Below, piece by piece: positions 49,839-52,772 of a DNA stretch of 52,772 nt. The stretch comes from Acidimicrobiia bacterium (lineage in GTDB: Bacteria; Actinomycetota; Acidimicrobiia; Acidimicrobiales; Bin134), in assembly GCA_009842675.1 (NCBI GenBank), contig VYEX01000070.1:1-52772 (forward strand), written 5' to 3'. The notes under the pieces are model-generated. The model saw only the letters and a list, made by a program, of their open reading frames with translations, was not told where the DNA came from and made no database searches. Each line of letters opens with the position of its first letter. Within the stretch, counting starts at the first letter, position 1. Both the position numbers and the translations under genes were made by a program.

Positions 49839-51152
49839 TCAGTGGTACATGAGATATTCGTCGAGCTCCCACTGGGTCACCTCGCCGCCGGGCTTGTCTT
49901 CGCCCACCGCAGCGATATAGCGCTCCCATTCGGCCTGCTTGTTGGCGATGAAGTTCTGGCACAGGTCGTCGCCCACCGCGGCCATCAGCGCAGGATCGGC
50001 CGTGAGATGCTCCAGCGCCACGGCCAGGCTGGGTGCCGCTCCCACATCGGTGTTGACCTCTTCGAAACCGTCAGATGTGAGTGGGTCGGGGCACTCCAAG
50101 CCATCGACCACGCCGAGCCGGGCAGCTTGGAGGACGGTGGCCACCCCCAGGTGGATGTTGACCGCTCCGTCGCCCACCCGGTTTTCGATCCGCGTGGCAT
50201 TTCCCCTCGCCTCGGGTATCCGGTTGGCCGCGCAGCGGTGATCGTGACCCCAGTTGGCCCAGTAGCCGTTGAGCTCTGCCGGCTGGAGCCGGCGGTAGGC
50301 GTTCACCGTGGGGGCGCACAGCGCGGTGAGGCCCTGGTGATGGGCAACCAGCCCGGCCAAGCATCCTTTGGCCAGGGCAGACAGGCCGTCATCGGCTGAG
50401 GGGTCGTTGAAGGCGTTCTGGCCGTCGCCGTCGACCAGCGAGAAGTTGACGTGGACGCCGCTGCCGGCCACGCCGACGAAGGGTTTGCCCAGAAACGTGA
50501 GGTCCAAGCCGTGGGCCAGGGCCACCTCCCGAGCCAGCACCCGGAACAAGAAGGCTTCGTCGGCGGCTTTGAGGGCGTCGTCGTATTCCAGTGTCAATTC
50601 GAACTGCGACTCGTCGTACTCGGCGTTGATGCTCTCCAGCGGAAAGCCGCTCTCCCAGGCGATGCGCATGATGTCGTCGAGCAAGCCGACCGGATCGGCT
50701 GAGCGGCCGGTGCCGTAGACGAACGACCGGGGAGTGTCCCAACGCTCCCACCCGCCTGCGCCGTCAGGTTGGAGCACATAGGCCTCGAATTCAATGCCCA
50801 CCTTGGGGGCATAGCCGAGTTCCGCCCAATCGGCGATGGCCTGCTGAAGGGCATAGCGGGCTGAGACGGCATAGGGCAGCCCTCTGAAGTCCAGATGGCC
50901 GACGACCACGCCGGTGGCGTCGTCCTCCCAGCTGGGGCGCACCTCGTCGGGGTCGAAGGAGGCGACCACGTCGGGGAGCCCTTCCAGCAGGTAGGCGCCG
51001 GGGGCCGGGATCAGGCTGCGGTCGTAGCCGAGGGCGAATGTGGTAATGCAGTGCCCGGTGCCCTGTTCGGCCAGATGAACGGGCAGATACTTGCCCCGAG
51101 CCAGTCCGAGATGGTCGGGCCACAGCACGCGAATCCGGTCGTAGTCGCTCAT
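49839..51152 (-). CDS. Glutamine-synthetase-like ligase, divergent second copy
   Basis: The 437-residue GS-fold protein starts SDYDRIRVLWPDHLGLARGKYLPV and retains the GIEFEAYVLQ Glu pair near residue 122, AGSGVHVNFSL near 247 (metal His) and RGNATRIENRVGDGAVNIHLGVA near 335 (R-x-E). The NPYL that follows in ordinary GS is replaced by NIHL, and the ATP/metal loop is divergent, so a different amine or acid substrate is likely. It resembles IpuC/AtdA1-type amine ligases by family. ATG 51152 with GAGGAA eight bases upstream is chosen over the ORF start 51194. Confidence 0.85.
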   Translation of the reverse strand: MSDYDRIRVLWPDHLGLARGKYLPVHLAEQGTGHCITTFALGYDRSLIPAPGAYLLEGLPDVVASFDPDEVRPSWEDDATGVVVGHLDFRGLPYAVSARYALQQAIADWAELGYAPKVGIEFEAYVLQPDGAGGWERWDTPRSFVYGTGRSADPVGLLDDIMRIAWESGFPLESINAEYDESQFELTLEYDDALKAADEAFLFRVLAREVALAHGLDLTFLGKPFVGVAGSGVHVNFSLVDGDGQNAFNDPSADDGLSALAKGCLAGLVAHHQGLTALCAPTVNAYRRLQPAELNGYWANWGHDHRCAANRIPEARGNATRIENRVGDGAVNIHLGVATVLQAARLGVVDGLECPDPLTSDGFEEVNTDVGAAPSLAVALEHLTADPALMAAVGDDLCQNFIANKQAEWERYIAAVGEDKPGGEVTQWELDEYLMYH

Positions 51153-51200
51153 GGGGTGGTTCCTCTCATGACGAAGATGCCGCCAATTCGTCAAAGCCCA

Positions 51201-52004
51201 TCATGGCTGAGTCGCCGGGAGCGAACCCAAGAACTGGCGGACGAGGTCATTGAACGCCTCGGGAGCTTCCGCCGGACTGACGTGGCCCGCCGCCGGGATT
51301 ATCTCCAGGCGGCTGTCTCCGATTGCGGCGTGAAGTTCTTCGCTGTAGGCCGGCGGGGTCTCTTCGTCGAGCTCGCCCACGATCACCAGTGTGGGCACGG
51401 TGATCTCACCGAGTCGGTGGCGTACATCGTGAGTGGGCAACAGCTGGCAGGCGGCCCGGAACCCGGCCTCGGAGACGCGGGTGAAGGCCGCAATGGTGCG
51501 GTCGCGCTCGACGCCCTCGAACCCTGGGGCGGTGATGCTGTCGATGACAGGGGCCGCGATGTCGGCCAGTAGAAGTCCGGCATCGATCATCTCGGTGCGC
51601 TCCCGGCGCCATTGCTCAGGGTCGGTCCCATCGCCCCCGAATACGGCGCTGGTGTCAGCCAGCAACAGCGATCGGACTCGCGTGGGATGGCGCAGGGCGG
51701 TGTGCAGGGCATGGTGCCCGCCGAACGACAAGCCGCACAGATGGGCGGCTTCCGCTTCCAGCCGATCGAGAAGTCCGACCACTGCATCGGCGATGGCCTC
51801 GAAGGTGAGCGGGTCTACCGGCGACGACGCGCCATATCCCGGCATGTCCCACGCCACGCAACGCCACTGTTCGCTGAGCGCTTCGAGTTGGGGCTCCCAC
51901 GCCGTTCGCGACCCGCCCAGGCCGTGGAGAAACAGCACCACATCGCCCTCGCCGGCCTCCCGCCAGGCAATGGTGTCGTCGACATCTCGAATCGGAGTAT
52001 CCAC
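51201..52004 (-). CDS. Alpha/beta hydrolase
   Basis: The 267-residue protein has the oxyanion HGLGGSRTAW near residue 27, nucleophile elbow LCGLSFGGHHAL near 88, an Asp in VIVGELDEETPP near 217 and His in PAAGHVSPAEAPEAF near 244, a complete triad. It resembles 3-oxoadipate enol-lactonases and C-C/C-N hydrolases such as NicD, which follows NicX in nicotinate catabolism. GTG 52004 has no ribosome-binding site. It lies 48 bases before the second GS-like gene on the same strand and is divergent from the PuuD-like gene. Confidence 0.85.
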   Translation of the reverse strand: MDTPIRDVDDTIAWREAGEGDVVLFLHGLGGSRTAWEPQLEALSEQWRCVAWDMPGYGASSPVDPLTFEAIADAVVGLLDRLEAEAAHLCGLSFGGHHALHTALRHPTRVRSLLLADTSAVFGGDGTDPEQWRRERTEMIDAGLLLADIAAPVIDSITAPGFEGVERDRTIAAFTRVSEAGFRAACQLLPTHDVRHRLGEITVPTLVIVGELDEETPPAYSEELHAAIGDSRLEIIPAAGHVSPAEAPEAFNDLVRQFLGSLPATQP

Positions 52005-52035
52005 CGCAATTCAAACTATCTTTGAGAGCGAGAGC

Positions 52036-52049
52036 GTTTGGAAGCGAAC
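52036..52049. promoter_or_regulatory. Operator site C, GTTTG-GAAG-CGAAC
   Basis: This imperfect palindrome differs from GTTTG-N4-CAAAC by one base in the right arm. It matches site A (GTTTGGGAGCAAAC) at 12 of 14 positions. It lies in the 51-base gap between the divergent alpha/beta hydrolase and PuuD-like starts, so it could control both. Confidence 0.62.
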
Positions 52050-52055
52050 AATTCG

Positions 52056-52772
52056 ATGGCCACGAAACCCCCCTTGATCGGACTGCCGGGCCGGCGCAAG
52101 CGCGCCTCGGAGATGTCTGGCTTTCCCGAGGTGTTCGACGACCGTGATATCGACCTGTACTTCGCCGACTACGCCCGCGGCGTCATGGAGGCCGGGGGCA
52201 TTCCCGTTCACCTGCCTATCGAAGTCGACATCGCCGCGGTCAGCGAACGTCTCGACGGGCTCGTTCTGCCCGGGGGAACTGACATTGATCCAGTCCGCTA
52301 TGGAGCCGAACCCCACCCCGAGCTGCTGCCCCTTGAACAGGAGCGCGATGACCTGGAACTCGGGCTGTTATCGGCTGCGCTGGATGCCGATATCCCCGTC
52401 CTCGGCATCTGTCGGGGCATTCAGGTCATCAACGTCCACCAGGGCGGCACGCTGCACCAACATGTCCCCGAGCACGGCCGCTTCGATCTTCCCATCGATA
52501 CCGCAATCCATCAGGTGAGCTTCGCTGAGGGATCGATCCTGGGCGAGCTGTACGGCCCGTCTGCTGAGGTCAACAGCCTCCACCACCAAACGGTGGATCA
52601 GCTCGGCCGTGATCTGACCGTCACCGCAAAGTCCGACGACGGTGCCATCGAGGGCTTGGAGATGGGCGATCTGGTGGTGGCCGTCCAATGGCACCCCGAG
52701 ATGATGCCCACCCGCCCCCCCCGCCCCAAACAGGGACGTTTAAACAACTACGCGCCCCCCAGCACGGCGAGA
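52056..52772 (+). CDS. Gamma-glutamyl-gamma-aminobutyrate hydrolase-like peptidase C26 (PuuD-like), C-terminus off the window
   Basis: An open frame of 239 codons starts at ATG 52056 and runs off the right edge. It has the C26 features LVLPGGTDIDPVRYGAEPHPE near residue 74, the nucleophile Cys in VLGICRGIQVINVHQGGTLHQ near 118, VNSLHHQTVDQLG near 174 and VVAVQWHPEMM near 209, all as in PuuD, which hydrolyses gamma-glutamyl-GABA. After WHPEMM the reading becomes Pro/Arg-rich beside an 8-base C run (52716 region), unlike the family's C-terminus, so a sequencing indel or assembly end effect is possible. With two GS-like ligases in the window, it fits a glutamylated-amine pathway. Confidence 0.85.
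   Translation, partial: MATKPPLIGLPGRRKRASEMSGFPEVFDDRDIDLYFADYARGVMEAGGIPVHLPIEVDIAAVSERLDGLVLPGGTDIDPVRYGAEPHPELLPLEQERDDLELGLLSAALDADIPVLGICRGIQVINVHQGGTLHQHVPEHGRFDLPIDTAIHQVSFAEGSILGELYGPSAEVNSLHHQTVDQLGRDLTVTAKSDDGAIEGLEMGDLVVAVQWHPEMMPTRPPRPKQGRLNNYAPPSTAR

Noticed and set aside
1..52772. CRISPR array, IS element, prophage or integron
   Set aside because: No regular short repeats with spacers, transposase, integrase or phage structural gene was seen on reading the window.

Overview
The window looks like a chromosomal contig from a high-GC actinobacterium, most likely an uncultured, possibly marine Acidimicrobiia. This is inferred from several features: many GTG/TTG starts, start/stop overlaps of the TGATG, ATGA and GTGA kinds, starts with little or no ribosome-binding site, a mycobacterial-type bifunctional Dcd, paired 3Fe-4S ferredoxins and P450s, and the density of acyl-CoA and P450 genes. 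No rRNA, IS element, phage gene or CRISPR array was seen. Both contig ends cut a gene.

Region 1 (1-16.9 kb) is mixed housekeeping and salvage. It contains a locus of an MtnA-like isomerase, a fused aldolase/dehydrogenase and a GntR regulator. An identical palindromic operator (TTGTC-A-GACAA) lies at each of the two divergent promoters; this looks like 5-deoxyribose or methylthioribose phosphate salvage (DHAP shunt). Beside it are a queuosine-salvage glycosylase (DUF2419/Qng1) and a YfiH/PgeF purine-active protein. Next come GlpD with an AGPS-like flavoenzyme, Dcd coupled to a PhnZ-like HD protein, tRNA-Gly(CCC) with a coding start two bases after its CCA, a lipoprotein serpin, and a ferredoxin/P450 pair.

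Region 2 (17-27.5 kb) holds an EamA transporter, a DUF35/Ltp-type thiolase pair, ManB, an enoyl-CoA hydratase, an unusual 886-residue protein joining an alpha/alpha-toroid (DUF2264-like) part to a glycosyltransferase, a hydroxyacid dehydrogenase, an SDR and a thioesterase.

Region 3 (27.5-52.8 kb) is a large catabolic island. A strand-minus run from 43.7 to 30.4 kb encodes a branched-chain-type ABC importer (with LivM and LivG fused), a GntR regulator, acyl-CoA dehydrogenase, Zn-ADH, a glutamine-synthetase-like ligase, P450, aminotransferase, ferredoxin and aldehyde dehydrogenase. Most junctions there are overlapping or one base apart. A second set (43.8-52.8 kb) has a NicX-like dioxygenase, an acyl-CoA-dehydrogenase-like flavoenzyme, an acetoacetate-decarboxylase-like protein, a second P450, a homoprotocatechuate-2,3-dioxygenase-like enzyme, a class I amidotransferase, a second GS-like ligase, an alpha/beta hydrolase and a PuuD-like gamma-glutamyl hydrolase. 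HpaE-like and HpcE-like genes with a MarR regulator lie at 27.5-30.4 kb.

The most interesting proposal is that region 3 is one regulon for an amine, perhaps an aryl-alkyl or cyclic amine. The amine would be imported, gamma-glutamylated, oxidised by P450/ferredoxin instead of the usual PuuB oxidase, deglutamylated, transaminated and, for an aromatic part, ring-cleaved. The support is in the DNA: a palindrome GTTTG-N4-CAAAC (consensus GTTTGGNNSCRAAC) is found at three separate promoters of the island (43708-43721, 46138-46151, 52036-52049). The substrate and the regulator remain inference.
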